Below are positions 53,174-62,352 of a DNA stretch of 64,000 nt, one piece after another (the first letter of the stretch is position 1; each line of letters opens with the position of its first letter). The translations under genes were made by a program, and so were the position numbers. The DNA is from Erythrobacter sp. SD-21 (GTDB taxonomy: Bacteria; Pseudomonadota; Alphaproteobacteria; Sphingomonadales; Sphingomonadaceae), in the NCBI RefSeq assembly GCF_000181515.1, contig NZ_ABCG01000002.1, positions 372,001 through 436,000 of the forward strand, given 5' to 3'. A model generated the notes under the pieces. The model worked only from the letters and a program-made list of their open reading frames with translations, searched no databases and was not told the origin of the DNA.

Positions 53174-53766
53174 GAGGTGAGGACGCCTTCCTCGCGCAGC
53201 GCATCGAGCACCTGCAAAAGCGGCATGCCGAGCACGGTGAACTGGTCGCCCATGATGCTTTCGAACAATTGCACGCCGGGGCCTTCGATGCGGAAAACGC
53301 CCACGCAATAGGAAACCTCCGGCCACTCGGCCTCGAGATAGGCCGTGATGAAGTCTTCGGAGAGCTCGCGCACGCGGAGCCGCGCAAAATCCGACCCGAC
53401 CCAGAAGATCTGGCCGTCCTTCGCCAGCGCGGCAGCGCTGTGGAGCGTCATCACCTTGCCGGAAAAGAAGCGCAAATGCTCGGCGGCCTGCTCGCGGTTC
53501 GCGGGCTTGTCGAAACGGTGGCCATCGACCTCGACCAGCGAGTCGCTGCCGAGTACGATCCGCGCATCCGAAACGGCAGCTGCCTTGGCCGCGGCGAGGG
53601 CCTGCGCGACTTCGGTTGGTTCCGCCCTTTCCATCTCCGCCTCGAGCGCGCGCTCGTCGACATCGGCCGGATGCGCTTCGAACGCAACGCCGGCGGCTTC
53701 CAGCATGGCCTTGCGCGACGCCGAATTGGACGCGAGCACGATGCCGCCTCCTGCAAGAGCTCTCAT
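53170..53766 (-). CDS. maf: Maf family nucleotide pyrophosphatase
   Basis: A 198-residue Maf protein, which hydrolyses non-canonical or excess nucleoside triphosphates and can arrest septation when overproduced. [32 protein letters not shown] and the [15 protein letters not shown] block match. Coupled by 4-base overlaps to ppsR upstream and aroE downstream. Confidence 0.93.
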   Translation of the reverse strand: MRALAGGGIVLASNSASRKAMLEAAGVAFEAHPADVDERALEAEMERAEPTEVAQALAAAKAAAVSDARIVLGSDSLVEVDGHRFDKPANREQAAEHLRFFSGKVMTLHSAAALAKDGQIFWVGSDFARLRVRELSEDFITAYLEAEWPEVSYCVGVFRIEGPGVQLFESIMGDQFTVLGMPLLQVLDALREEGVLTS

Positions 53767-54656
53767 ATCGCTTTCACTCCCTCGAACTCGCCATCCCCGC
53801 GCTGGGCGCGCTCGCCATAAAGGCGGATGACCGCAGCTGCGGTCTCCTCGATCGAGCGGCGGGTCACGTCGATCACCGGCCAGCCGTTATCGGCAAACAT
53901 CCGCCGCGCGAAGGCCACTTCGCTCTTCACGCGCTCGTTGTCGACATAGTCCGTCTCCGCCTTTTCGTTGAGCGTCAGCAGGCGGTTGCGGCGGATCTGC
54001 ACCAGCCGTTCGGGCGCGGTGGTGAGACCGACGACCATCGGGTTCTTCAGTTCGAACAGCTTGGGCGGCGGCGGGCTCTCCACCACCAGCGGGATATTGG
54101 CGACCTTGTAGCCGCGGTTGGCGAGATAGATGCTGGTCGGTGTCTTCGAGCTGCGCGACACCCCGGCGAGCACAATGTCGGCCTGCTCCCAATTGTCCCA
54201 GCCGATCCCGTCGTCATGCGCGATCGTGAACTGGATGGCCTCGACGCGCTCGAAATAGGCCTTGTCCATCTGGTGCTGGCGGCCGGGACGGCCATGCGCT
54301 TCCTGTCCGAGCGCCTTTTCCAGCGCCTCGGTCACGCGGTCGAGAATGGGGACGGCGGGCAGACCGTCTTGCGAGCAGACCTCTTCCAGCCGCGCACGCG
54401 CTTCGGCGTTGACCAATGTGAAGAGCACAAGTCCCGGGTTGGCCTTGAGTTCAGGTACGATCCGGTCAAGATGCTGCTTCGAGCGCACCATCGGCCAGAA
54501 ATGGCGCACCACGGCGGCGTCGTCGAACTGCGCAAGCGCCGCTTTTGCAAGCATTTCCAGCGTTTCGCCGGTGCTGTCCGACAGGAGATGGAGGTGGATA
54601 CGGTCGGCTATGATTGCCTCGGATTTGGGGGTGTGGACAGCCTTGGGATAAACCAC
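53763..54656 (-). CDS. Pyruvate, phosphate dikinase regulatory protein (PPSR/DUF299)
   Basis: A 297-residue bifunctional kinase/pyrophosphorylase of the DUF299 family, which switches PPDK or PEP synthase by phosphorylation. [25 protein letters not shown] opens the domain; [28 protein letters not shown] is the P-loop signature. No ATG exists near the domain; the only standard start close enough is GTG at 54656, though it leaves 22 residues before the core. In Caulobacter and Rickettsia a homologous gene borders the origin opposite hemE. First of an overlapping gene set with maf, aroE and coaE. Confidence 0.9.
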   Translation of the reverse strand: MVYPKAVHTPKSEAIIADRIHLHLLSDSTGETLEMLAKAALAQFDDAAVVRHFWPMVRSKQHLDRIVPELKANPGLVLFTLVNAEARARLEEVCSQDGLPAVPILDRVTEALEKALGQEAHGRPGRQHQMDKAYFERVEAIQFTIAHDDGIGWDNWEQADIVLAGVSRSSKTPTSIYLANRGYKVANIPLVVESPPPPKLFELKNPMVVGLTTAPERLVQIRRNRLLTLNEKAETDYVDNERVKSEVAFARRMFADNGWPVIDVTRRSIEETAAAVIRLYGERAQRGDGEFEGVKAI

Positions 54657-54929
54657 GGGACAGGTCTGCCGACAAGTTCGGTGATGAATTCCGTCCCCGT
54701 TACGAGTCCTGTTCGGGCCCGATTCCCGCACAGCAAGGATCAAGTTTTGCAGAGGCTGGGGACAATGGGGAGAAGTTCGACTCGACTCAGGCCGCGTCAC
54801 GATTCGCCTGTGCCCACGCAAGCCTTCCATCGGGCCCGGAAATAGGGCAGGGGCGGCTTGTGCCCGATATCCACAGGGCCAACAGACTCCATCAATCCTT
54901 ATAATAACTAGGTATTATTGGACTCCTGA
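54657..54929. other. Candidate chromosomal replication origin (oriC)
   Basis: Gene-free gap of 273 bases between divergent ppsR and hemE, the site of the origin in Caulobacter and Rickettsia. DnaA-box-like 9-mers (consensus TTATCCACA): ATATCCACA (54867-54875, 8 of 9), TTGTCCCCA (minus, 54757-54765, 7 of 9), and in the ppsR start CTGTCCACA (minus, 54632-54640) and TTATCCCAA (minus, 54643-54651). The most AT-rich stretch, ATAATA-n6-TATTAT (54901-54918), could be the unwinding element. No CtrA-like TTAA-N7-TTAA site was seen. Confidence 0.55.
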
Positions 54930-55955
54930 ATGCCCGGTCTCCTTCTCGACACGCTCAACGGTACACGCTCTTCGCAGGTCCCTCTTTGGCTCATGCGCCA
55001 GGCAGGCCGGTACCTTCCCGAATATCGCGAGCTGCGCGCCCAAAAAGGCGGGTTCCTCGCCATGGCCTACGATAGCGAGGCGGCGTGCGAGATAACCTTG
55101 CAGCCCATCGACCGCTTCGGTTTCGACGGCGCTATCCTGTTTTCCGATATCTTGATCGTGCCCCATGCGCTTGGCCAGAATCTCGAATTCCTCGCGGGCG
55201 AAGGCCCCAAGCTCTCGCCACGGCTGGTCGATGCCTCGCTGGAATCGCTGACCCGCGCGCCCGAGCGCTACGAACCGATCTACGAAACGGTCCGCCTCTG
55301 CCGCCAACGTCTGCCCGAAGGGGTGACGATGCTGGGCTTTGCAGGAAGTCCCTGGACCGTGGCCACCTACATGGTGGCGGGCGAGGGCAGCAGGGACCAG
55401 CACGAAGCGCGCGCGCTCGCCTATCGCGATCCGGGCGAATTGCAGGCGATCATCGATACAATTGCGGAGCAGACGATCACCTACCTTTCCGGCCAGATCG
55501 AGGCAGGCGCCGAAGCGGTGCAATTGTTCGACAGCTGGGCAGGCAGCCTTGCTCCGAATGAATTCGAACGCTGGGTCATCGCGCCCAACGCGCGGATCGT
55601 GGCGGCGCTTGCCGAATTGCATCCGGATACGCCGGTCATCGGGTTTCCGAAGGGATCCGGCGAAAAATTGCCGGTCTATGCGCGCGAAACGGGCGTGAAG
55701 GCGGTCGGGGTGGACGAAACGCTCGATCCCGCCTGGGTGGCGCGCCAATTGCCGGCGGGCATGGCGGTTCAGGGGAACCTGGATCCGCTGCTGCTGCTGG
55801 CGGGTTCCGACCAGCTCGAAAAGCGCGTCCAAACGATCCTCGAGGCCTTCGCCGACCGGCCGCATGTTTTCAATCTCGGCCACGGCATCGACCGGCGCAC
55901 GCCGATTGCGCATGTCGAGCGGCTGATTGCCGCCGTGCGAGGCTGGCAGGGATGA
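54930..55955 (+). CDS. hemE: Uroporphyrinogen decarboxylase
   Basis: A 341-residue enzyme converting uroporphyrinogen III to coproporphyrinogen III in heme synthesis. Opening PLWLMRQAGRYLPEYRELR and GFAGSPWTVATYMVAGEGS are family signatures, with FDGAILFSDILIVPHALGQ. First plus-strand gene to the right of the presumed origin; hemJ follows after 31 bases. Confidence 0.96.
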   Translation: MPGLLLDTLNGTRSSQVPLWLMRQAGRYLPEYRELRAQKGGFLAMAYDSEAACEITLQPIDRFGFDGAILFSDILIVPHALGQNLEFLAGEGPKLSPRLVDASLESLTRAPERYEPIYETVRLCRQRLPEGVTMLGFAGSPWTVATYMVAGEGSRDQHEARALAYRDPGELQAIIDTIAEQTITYLSGQIEAGAEAVQLFDSWAGSLAPNEFERWVIAPNARIVAALAELHPDTPVIGFPKGSGEKLPVYARETGVKAVGVDETLDPAWVARQLPAGMAVQGNLDPLLLLAGSDQLEKRVQTILEAFADRPHVFNLGHGIDRRTPIAHVERLIAAVRGWQG

Positions 55956-55986
55956 AATCGGCGCGTCGATCGCCTAGATTGTCGGC

Positions 55987-56433
55987 ATGCAGGATGTACT
56001 TGTCATGACCTATCTCTGGCTCAAGGCGGGCCACATCATCTTCATGGTCTTCTGGATGGCGGGCCTCTTCATGCTGCCGCGCCAGATGATCTACTTGCAC
56101 CCCGCGGCACCCGGCTCCGAGGAATCGAAGCATTGGGAAAAGCGTATGGGATTGCTGCGCAAGGTAATCCTCACTCCCAGCATCGTCGTAGTGTGGGTTC
56201 TGGGCCTTCTCCTGGCCCAAACGCTGCTTGCGTGGGGTGAGGGGTGGCTCCACGCCAAATTGTCGCTTGTGGTGCTTCTGAGCGGCTTCCACGGCTATAT
56301 GGTCGCGCAATCGAAGAAGATGGCCGCGGGCGAGCGTCCGCTGACCGAGAAGCAGTTGCGCCTGTTGGGCGAGATTCCCGGCATTTTGCTCGCGTTGATC
56401 GTCATCACCGTGGTTGTTTACCGCAATATGTGA
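55987..56433 (+). CDS. hemJ: Protoporphyrinogen oxidase HemJ
   Basis: A 148-residue inner-membrane protein that oxidises protoporphyrinogen IX in bacteria lacking HemG and HemY. Four helices; the conserved His in LWLKAGHIIFMVFWMAGLFMLPR and the later KLSLVVLLSGFHGYMV match the family. Heme-pathway neighbour of hemE. Confidence 0.9.
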   Translation: MQDVLVMTYLWLKAGHIIFMVFWMAGLFMLPRQMIYLHPAAPGSEESKHWEKRMGLLRKVILTPSIVVVWVLGLLLAQTLLAWGEGWLHAKLSLVVLLSGFHGYMVAQSKKMAAGERPLTEKQLRLLGEIPGILLALIVITVVVYRNM

Positions 56434-56589
56434 CCGAAGCGGCTTCGCGATTGACGCGAGGCGAGCGGAATCCTATTTAAGCGGCCTCTACCGGCTACAG
56501 GCCCCGCATATCCGCCGGGGCCGGGTCCGCTTTCTCCAAGCCCATACCGACCTGCCGGCCACGCACACTCGAAATCTGAGTAAACATCT

Positions 56590-57855
56590 ATGCATCTCAA
56601 GGATTTGAAAGAGAAAACGCCGGCAGACCTCGTGGCCATGGCCGAGGAACTGGGCGTCGAAGGCGCATCGACCATGCGCCGGCAGGACCTGATGTTCTGC
56701 ATCCTTCGCGAACTCGCCGAAGACGAGGAATACGAAGAAAAGATCATGGGCATCGGCACCATCGAGGTGTTGCAGGACGGTTTCGGCTTCCTGCGCAGCC
56801 CCGAGGCGAACTATCTCGCCGGCCCCGACGATATCTATGTCTCGCCCAACCAGGTCCGCAAATGGGGACTGCGCACCGGCGACACGGTCGAAGGCGAGAT
56901 CCGCGCGCCCAAGGAAGGCGAACGCTATTTCGCGCTGACCAAGCTCTACAAGGTCAATTTCGACGATCCGGACGCGGTGCGCCATCGCACCAATTTCGAC
57001 AACCTCACGCCGCTCTATCCCGACGAGAAGCTGTCGCTCGACACGCTCGATCCGACGGTGAAGGACAAGTCCGCACGCGTGATCGACATCATCTCGCCGC
57101 AGGGCAAGGGCCAGCGCGCGCTGATCGTGGCGCCACCGCGTACCGGTAAGACGGTGCTGCTGCAGAACATCGCCAAGGCGATCACGGACAATCACCCGGA
57201 AGTCTTCCTGCTGGTCCTGCTTGTCGACGAGCGTCCGGAAGAAGTCACCGACATGCAGCGCAGCGTGAAGGGCGAGGTCATCTCCTCGACCTTCGACGAG
57301 CCGGCCAACCGCCATGTCCAGGTCGCCGAAATGGTAATCGAGAAGGCCAAGCGCCTTGTCGAGCACAAGCATGACGTCGTCATCCTGCTCGATTCGATCA
57401 CGCGCCTCGGCCGCGCCTACAACACGGTGGTGCCCAGCTCGGGCAAGGTGCTGACCGGCGGTGTCGACGCCAACGCGCTCCAGCGCCCGAAGCGCTTCTT
57501 CGGCGCGGCGCGCAACATCGAGGAAGGCGGCTCGCTCTCGATCATCGCCACCGCGTTGATCGACACTGGCAGCCGCATGGACGAGGTTATCTTCGAAGAG
57601 TTCAAGGGCACCGGTAACAGCGAAATCGTGCTCGACCGCAAGGTCGCCGACAAGCGTATCTTCCCGGCGCTTGATGTCGGCAAGTCCGGCACCCGCAAGG
57701 AAGAACTCCTGGTGGGCAAGGACCAGCTTTCGAAGATGTGGGTCCTGCGCCGTATCCTCATGCAGATGGGCACCATCGATGCGATGGAATTCCTTCTCGA
57801 CAAAATGAAGGATTCCAAGACCAACGAAGACTTCTTCGCGACGATGAACCAGTAA
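56590..57855 (+). CDS. rho: Transcription termination factor Rho
   Basis: A 421-residue hexameric RNA helicase that ends transcription. N-terminal domain ([22 protein letters not shown]) and cold-shock-like RNA-binding domain with [22 protein letters not shown]; ATPase core with Walker [16 protein letters not shown], Walker [12 protein letters not shown] and Q-loop [13 protein letters not shown]. Followed by a hairpin terminator. In the conserved order hemE, hemJ, rho near the alphaproteobacterial origin. Confidence 0.97.
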   Translation: MHLKDLKEKTPADLVAMAEELGVEGASTMRRQDLMFCILRELAEDEEYEEKIMGIGTIEVLQDGFGFLRSPEANYLAGPDDIYVSPNQVRKWGLRTGDTVEGEIRAPKEGERYFALTKLYKVNFDDPDAVRHRTNFDNLTPLYPDEKLSLDTLDPTVKDKSARVIDIISPQGKGQRALIVAPPRTGKTVLLQNIAKAITDNHPEVFLLVLLVDERPEEVTDMQRSVKGEVISSTFDEPANRHVQVAEMVIEKAKRLVEHKHDVVILLDSITRLGRAYNTVVPSSGKVLTGGVDANALQRPKRFFGAARNIEEGGSLSIIATALIDTGSRMDEVIFEEFKGTGNSEIVLDRKVADKRIFPALDVGKSGTRKEELLVGKDQLSKMWVLRRILMQMGTIDAMEFLLDKMKDSKTNEDFFATMNQ

Positions 57856-57881
57856 GCGATTACAATACAATGATAATCGTG

Positions 57882-57912
57882 AAGGGCCGCCGGATTGATC
57901 CGGGCGGCCCTT
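57882..57912 (+). terminator. Hairpin terminator after rho
   Basis: AAGGGCCGCC (57882-57891) pairs perfectly with GGCGGCCCTT (57903-57912); the following sequence (CTCGTTTC) is only weakly T-rich. Confidence 0.6.
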
Positions 57913-57918
57913 CTCGTT

Positions 57919-58316
57919 TCATCCCTTCATCGCTTCCAGCATCGCAGCCATCTGCTCCCACACTTTGTTTACCGCTTTAAGAGGCCGCACCATGACCTTG
58001 AAGTCGGTGATCAAGCCGTTCTCGTCGAAGCGGATAATATCGACCCGTTGACGTGAATGCCGTCCATTTCGGCGGTGAACTCGAGGCAAGCGTTCTCGCC
58101 ATCGACCAGTTCGCGGATATAGGTGAAACTGTCGTTACCCAGCGTCTGGCCGGCGGCGGAGAGATAGGCCACCACCAGATCGCGCCCCTTCTGCGGGGAA
58201 TGGACGACGGGGGAGTGGAAAGCTGTGTCCTCATGGATGATCGCGGCCAGCTCGGCGGGCAACGAGCCGTTTTCAATCACCTCATACCAGCGTGCCAATC
58301 CTTTTTCGGCGCTCAT
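57919..58316 (-). pseudogene. Frameshifted NTF2/SnoaL-type small protein
   Basis: Reading from ATG 58316 (MSAEKGLARWYEVIENGSLP) the frame codes a SnoaL/NTF2-like fold to HVNG, then stops prematurely (TGA at 58011-58013). Deleting the frame by one base at the C run 58044-58046 (CCC, one C short) restores VDIIRFDENGLITDFKVMVRPLKAVNKVWEQMAAMLEAMKG in the alternative frame, ending at 57919. The intact product would be about 132 residues. The start overlaps the glutamate synthase stop by 4 bases. A sequencing error is possible. Confidence 0.7.
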
Positions 58317-59905
58317 CCATCCCTCCTGAAGCTGTTGGCCCGGGCGGCTTCCCAATGCCGCGCAAGCGGTGTGGTCTGAGGCTTGTCGAGCAATACGCCT
58401 TCCTCGACAAAATAGTAGATCTTGTCGAACGCGTCCGAGCGCGCGCCGTTGATGCGTTCGCGCATGTCGAGCGGTTTCATTTCCCAGGGGGACTGAAGGC
58501 CCATGGCAATGGTGATCTCGCGCAGGGAATGCAGCGTCTGACGCTGGAAACGGGCGACGCGCGGGGCTTTGTCTTCAATCACGAGGCCGCGCTGGCGCCA
58601 TTCTTCCTGCGTTGCGATTCCGGTGGGGCAGGTTCCCTTGTGGCAGTTCATCGATTGGACGCAGCCGAGCGCGAACATGAAGGGGCGGGCGGCGTTGCAC
58701 CAGTCGGCTCCCAGCGCGAAGCTTTTGGCCATTTGTGCGCCGGAGTGGATCTTGCCCGAAGTGGCGATCTTCACCTTGTGCCTCAGGCCCGTGCCGACCA
58801 GCATGTTGCGCACGAAGATTTGCCCTTCGCGCAGCGGCATTCCGACCGAGTTGGAAAGCTCTAGCGGGGCTGCGCCGGTTCCACCTTCCGCGCCGTCGAC
58901 GGTGATGAAATCGGGATGCATTTCGGTTTCCAGCATGGCCTTGCACAGCGCGAAGATCTCGTGCGGCTGGCCGACACACAGTTTGATGCCGGTAGGCTTG
59001 CCGCCCGAGAGGTCACGCAAGCGGGTGACGAATTCCAGCAATTCGATCGGGGTGTCGAATTCCGGATGAGCGGCGGGAGAGTTTACGTCCTGCCCCTGCG
59101 GCACGCCCCGGGCCTCGGCGATTTCCTTCGTGACCTTGGCTCCGGGGAGCACGCCGCCATGGCCGGGCTTGGCGCCCTGGCTAAGCTTGAGCTCGATCAT
59201 CTTCACCTGATCGCTCGCCGCGTTGTCGCGAAACTTGTCCGGATCGAAGCGTCCGTCTTCCCGTCGCGCGCCGAAATAGCCGCTGCCCAGCTCCCAAATC
59301 AGGTCGCCGCCGGGTCCGCGGTGATAGCGGCTGATCGAGCCCTCGCCTGTATTATGCGCGAAATTGCCCAGCTTGGCGCCCATGTTGAGCGCCTCGATCG
59401 CGCGGGCGGAGAGCGAACCGAAGCTCATCGCAGAGATGTTGAGCAATGACGACGAGTAGGGCTTGGCGCAGCTGCCTTCGCCCACCGTCACGCGCCATTC
59501 CTCTGCCACATCGCTGGTGGGTGCGATGGAGTGGCCGACCCACTCGTATTCATCTGAATAGACGTCGAGCTCGGTGCCCATAGGATGCTTATCGAGATCA
59601 CCTTTGGCGCGCGCATAGACCAGCGAACGTGCTTGGTGGCTGAAGGGCCGCCCTTCAAGATCGTCCTCGACGATATAGGCCTGCGCGAAAGGCCGGAGGT
59701 CCTCCATCAGCCACCGAATTCGGGCGAGCAGTGGATAATTCCGTCTAAGAGTATGATCTGATTGGAAAAAATCCCAAATTGCCAGTGCGAGGGCTGGGAA
59801 AAGTAGCCACAGGCTCCACCTTGCAGACTCCCAAGCCCACGCGCCGGCCACGAGGACCAGCAGCCCGAACGGAACGAGATAGCGAAAGGGCAGGCGCTCG
59901 ATCAT
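58313..59905 (-). CDS. FMN-binding glutamate synthase family protein
   Basis: A 530-residue protein with two N-terminal helices (VPFGLLVLVAGAWAW and LWLLFPALALAIWDFF) and then the FMN/glutamate-synthase domain: LNISAMSFGSLSARAIEAL, GEGSISRYHRGPGGDLIWELGSGYFGAR, ITVDGAEGGTGAAPLELSNSVGMPL, CNAARPFMFALGCVQSMNCHKGTCPTGIAT with the Fe-S cysteines. It lacks the amidotransferase domain, so it is not classical GltB; substrate unknown. Its stop overlaps the start of the broken NTF2-like gene. Confidence 0.88.
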   Translation of the reverse strand: MIERLPFRYLVPFGLLVLVAGAWAWESARWSLWLLFPALALAIWDFFQSDHTLRRNYPLLARIRWLMEDLRPFAQAYIVEDDLEGRPFSHQARSLVYARAKGDLDKHPMGTELDVYSDEYEWVGHSIAPTSDVAEEWRVTVGEGSCAKPYSSSLLNISAMSFGSLSARAIEALNMGAKLGNFAHNTGEGSISRYHRGPGGDLIWELGSGYFGARREDGRFDPDKFRDNAASDQVKMIELKLSQGAKPGHGGVLPGAKVTKEIAEARGVPQGQDVNSPAAHPEFDTPIELLEFVTRLRDLSGGKPTGIKLCVGQPHEIFALCKAMLETEMHPDFITVDGAEGGTGAAPLELSNSVGMPLREGQIFVRNMLVGTGLRHKVKIATSGKIHSGAQMAKSFALGADWCNAARPFMFALGCVQSMNCHKGTCPTGIATQEEWRQRGLVIEDKAPRVARFQRQTLHSLREITIAMGLQSPWEMKPLDMRERINGARSDAFDKIYYFVEEGVLLDKPQTTPLARHWEAARANSFRRDG

Positions 59906-59915
59906 GCGCGCGTGC

Positions 59916-60614
59916 TCAGGCGAGATGCTCCTTGAAGAAATCGGCGGTCCGCCCGTCGGCTAGGTTCGCGGCCTTTTCGTCGCGGCGCTTGCCGAATTCG
60001 GTGGCAAACCCGTGGTCGAGTCCTTCGTAATCGTAGAGCGTCACCTTGGGGTGCTCGTCCAGACCGTCGTGCATCGCCTTCTGCGTGTCCTTGTCCACGA
60101 AGCCGTCTTCGGTGGGCACGTGAAGCAGGAGCGGATGGGCGATCGCGTGCTTTTCATTGAGCAGCCCGTCGATCCCGACGCCGTAATAGCCGACCGAGGC
60201 GTTCACATCGGTGCGTGCGGCGGTCATATAGGCGAGTCGGCCGCCGAGGCAGTATCCGACGCAACCGACCATTGCGACGCCTTCCTCTCGGCGAATGTGA
60301 TGGATCGTCGCCTCGATATCCCGAATGCCTTGGTCCTGGTCGAACTTTCCCATCAGGTCGAGCGCGCGCTGGAATTCCGGCTCTACATCGGGGTCGAGTT
60401 CCACGCCGGGTTCGAGCCGCCAGAACAAGTCGGGCGCCACCGCGAGATAGCCGTCTTCGGCCAGCTTGTCGCATTTGCGGCGAATGCCCGCATTCACGCC
60501 GAAGATTTCCTGGATCACGAGGATCGCCGCCTTTGGGGTATCGGCAGGGCGGGCGACGTAGGCCTTGAAGCTGGCGTCGCCGGACAGGGTGGCAATCGTT
60601 ACGGTCTCGCTCAT
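59916..60614 (-). CDS. Dienelactone hydrolase family protein
   Basis: A 232-residue alpha/beta hydrolase. The nucleophile is the Cys in VGYCLGGRLAYM, with the catalytic His in YEGLDHGFAT. AAILVIQEIFGVNAGIRRKCDKLAEDGYLAVAPDLFWR is the family opening. The ATG at 60614 follows GGGAGAG; the long upstream frame is shadow. Substrate unknown. Starts 11 bases before the glutamate synthase-family stop. Confidence 0.9.
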   Translation of the reverse strand: MSETVTIATLSGDASFKAYVARPADTPKAAILVIQEIFGVNAGIRRKCDKLAEDGYLAVAPDLFWRLEPGVELDPDVEPEFQRALDLMGKFDQDQGIRDIEATIHHIRREEGVAMVGCVGYCLGGRLAYMTAARTDVNASVGYYGVGIDGLLNEKHAIAHPLLLHVPTEDGFVDKDTQKAMHDGLDEHPKVTLYDYEGLDHGFATEFGKRRDEKAANLADGRTADFFKEHLA

Positions 60615-60726
60615 CGGTAAGGCTCTCCCTCGGGTCTCTAAGTGTCTTATGCTTGCATGACGCGCTATCCGGTCCCAGATAGGGCGCACAAACGCTCGCC
60701 ATGCAAGCCTTAACGGAGGAAACGCG

Positions 60727-60990
60727 ATGAAGGTCCAAATCGAAATCGACTGCACGCCCGAAGAGGCGCGGACCTTCATGGGCCTGCCTGACGTAGGTAA
60801 GGCGAACGACATCTATGTCGACATGATGTCGAAGGCGATGAAGGGTGTGACCAGTACTGATCAACTTCAGGATTATGCCCGCCAGCTCGCGCCGATGGGG
60901 CAGGCCGGGTTCAAACTGTTCCAAAGCTTCATGGAAGGCGCACAGGCGGCAAAGGGGCAGGGCAAGAAGCCCGACACCCCCAGCGACTAA
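60727..60990 (+). CDS. DUF6489 family protein
   Basis: An 87-residue protein matching the sphingomonad DUF6489 family: MKVQIEIDCTPEEARTFMGLPDVGKANDIYVDMM, with a lysine-rich tail. Function unknown. It precedes mnmE by 15 bases on the same strand, a position I have seen repeatedly in related genomes, suggesting co-transcription. Confidence 0.85.
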   Translation: MKVQIEIDCTPEEARTFMGLPDVGKANDIYVDMMSKAMKGVTSTDQLQDYARQLAPMGQAGFKLFQSFMEGAQAAKGQGKKPDTPSD

Positions 60991-61005
60991 GGTTTCATCC
61001 CGAGA

Positions 61006-62280
61006 ATGACCGACACGATTTTCGCCCTCTCCAGCGGAGCGCCGCCGGCTGCCATCGGTGTCGTGCGGATAAGCGGTCCGCTTGCAGGCGATACAGTCGA
61101 GGCGATGACGGGCGCCTTGCCCGGGGAGAGGCGGGCAAGCGTTCGAGCGGTCAAGGGCGCCGATGGTCGTGTGCTCGACCGGGCGCTGGTGTTGTGGTTT
61201 CCCGGACCCAAGACCGCGACCGGCGAAGATCTTGCCGAGTTTCACTGCCACGGGGGCAGGGCAGTTATTGCTGCGATCGAGGCCGATCTGGCAGCACGTG
61301 ACGGCCTCCGCCGCGCCGAACCGGGCGAATTTACCCGTCGTGCCTTCGCCAACGGTGTGATCGATTTAGCCGAGGCAGAAGGCCTTGGTGACTTACTTTC
61401 AGCTGAAACCGAATTGCAGCGGCGGGCTGCTGAGGCGGCTGCGGGTGGTGGCCTGTCCCAGAAGGTCGAGGGGTGGCGCTCGCGTGTGCTCGGACTCTCG
61501 GCCCTGGTGGAATCTCAACTCGACTTCGGCGACGAAGACGATGTCGGCGAATTGCCAGAAATGTTCCACGTGGAACTTTCGGGATTGTTAGGCGAATGGC
61601 GCCGCGCGCTTGATGCCCCTCAGATTGAGCGGCTCAAAGACGGTATACGTGTCGTGCTGGCCGGGCCCCCGAATACGGGTAAGTCATCTCTGTTTAACGC
61701 TCTTCTCGACGAGGGCGCGGCCATCGTCTCGGCAGAGGCAGGTACGACGCGCGATGTTATCGAGCGACCGATTGCGCTCGGCAGTGTTCCTTTCGTGCTG
61801 GTCGATACGGCGGGCTTGCGCGATGACAGTGCGGGAGAGATCGAGCGTATTGGTATCGATCGCGCTCGCGACCAGCTCGAACGAGCAGACATTGTCCTCT
61901 GGCTGGGCGATGAAGGGCGGGGGCCCGATGGGTGTCTTGAAATCGGTGCGCGCGTCGATCTGGGCGACTCCCGGAAAACCTCGCCGGATTACGAGGTTTC
62001 GGTTGTAACCGGTTCGGGGATCGAGGATTTGGTGCGAGGGCTTATTGAGAACTCGCGAAATCTGCTTCCGCGCCCGGGAGAGGTCGCGTTGAACTTTCGC
62101 CAGACCTCGGCGTTAAACGACGCGCATGAAGCGCTGCAAGGCATCGACGAAGGTGACGATGTCTTGTTGACGGGTGAGCGCCTTCGGCTCGCACGGCTTG
62201 CGCTCGATCGCTTGCTGGGACGTCATTCCACCGAGGACATGCTCGACGCGCTCTTTGGACGGTTCTGCATCGGCAAGTAG
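61006..62280 (+). CDS. mnmE: tRNA modification GTPase MnmE
   Basis: A 424-residue GTPase that, with MnmG, installs cmnm5 on the wobble uridine of several tRNAs. N-terminal TrmE domain (MTDTIFALSSGAPPAAIGVVRISGP), G domain (about 215-370) with GPPNTGKSSLFNALL and DTAGLRDDSAG, and the C-terminal FCIGK motif, where Cys is catalytic. A parS-like sequence lies inside the gene (61562-61577). Confidence 0.96.
   Translation: MTDTIFALSSGAPPAAIGVVRISGPLAGDTVEAMTGALPGERRASVRAVKGADGRVLDRALVLWFPGPKTATGEDLAEFHCHGGRAVIAAIEADLAARDGLRRAEPGEFTRRAFANGVIDLAEAEGLGDLLSAETELQRRAAEAAAGGGLSQKVEGWRSRVLGLSALVESQLDFGDEDDVGELPEMFHVELSGLLGEWRRALDAPQIERLKDGIRVVLAGPPNTGKSSLFNALLDEGAAIVSAEAGTTRDVIERPIALGSVPFVLVDTAGLRDDSAGEIERIGIDRARDQLERADIVLWLGDEGRGPDGCLEIGARVDLGDSRKTSPDYEVSVVTGSGIEDLVRGLIENSRNLLPRPGEVALNFRQTSALNDAHEALQGIDEGDDVLLTGERLRLARLALDRLLGRHSTEDMLDALFGRFCIGK
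61562..61577. promoter_or_regulatory. Candidate parS site 1 (inside mnmE)
   Basis: TGTTCCACGTGGAACT is a 14-of-16-base palindromic match to the ParB target TGTTTCACGTGAAACA (T-to-C and A-to-G changes are tolerated in known parS sites; only the last base breaks symmetry). Being in coding sequence does not exclude function; parS sites often lie in genes. Confidence 0.75.
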
Positions 62281-62290
62281 TCGCTGGGAT

Positions 62291-62306
62291 TGTTCCACGT
62301 GCAACA
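62291..62306. promoter_or_regulatory. Candidate parS site 2 (between mnmE and mnmG)
   Basis: TGTTCCACGTGCAACA differs from the symmetric form TGTTCCACGTGGAACA at one base. It lies 11 bases past the mnmE stop and 729 bases from site 1, a spacing typical of clustered parS sites next to parAB. Confidence 0.7.
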
Positions 62307-62352
62307 CTCTTAGCTCTTTGCCTGCTAGGCGCATTGCGGTATCGGCGCGGAC

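Noticed and set aside
57977-58276. Separate 99-residue frame over the NTF2-like gene
   Set aside because: Mostly an out-of-frame shadow; only its neighbour frames together give a coherent protein, explained by the one-base shift.
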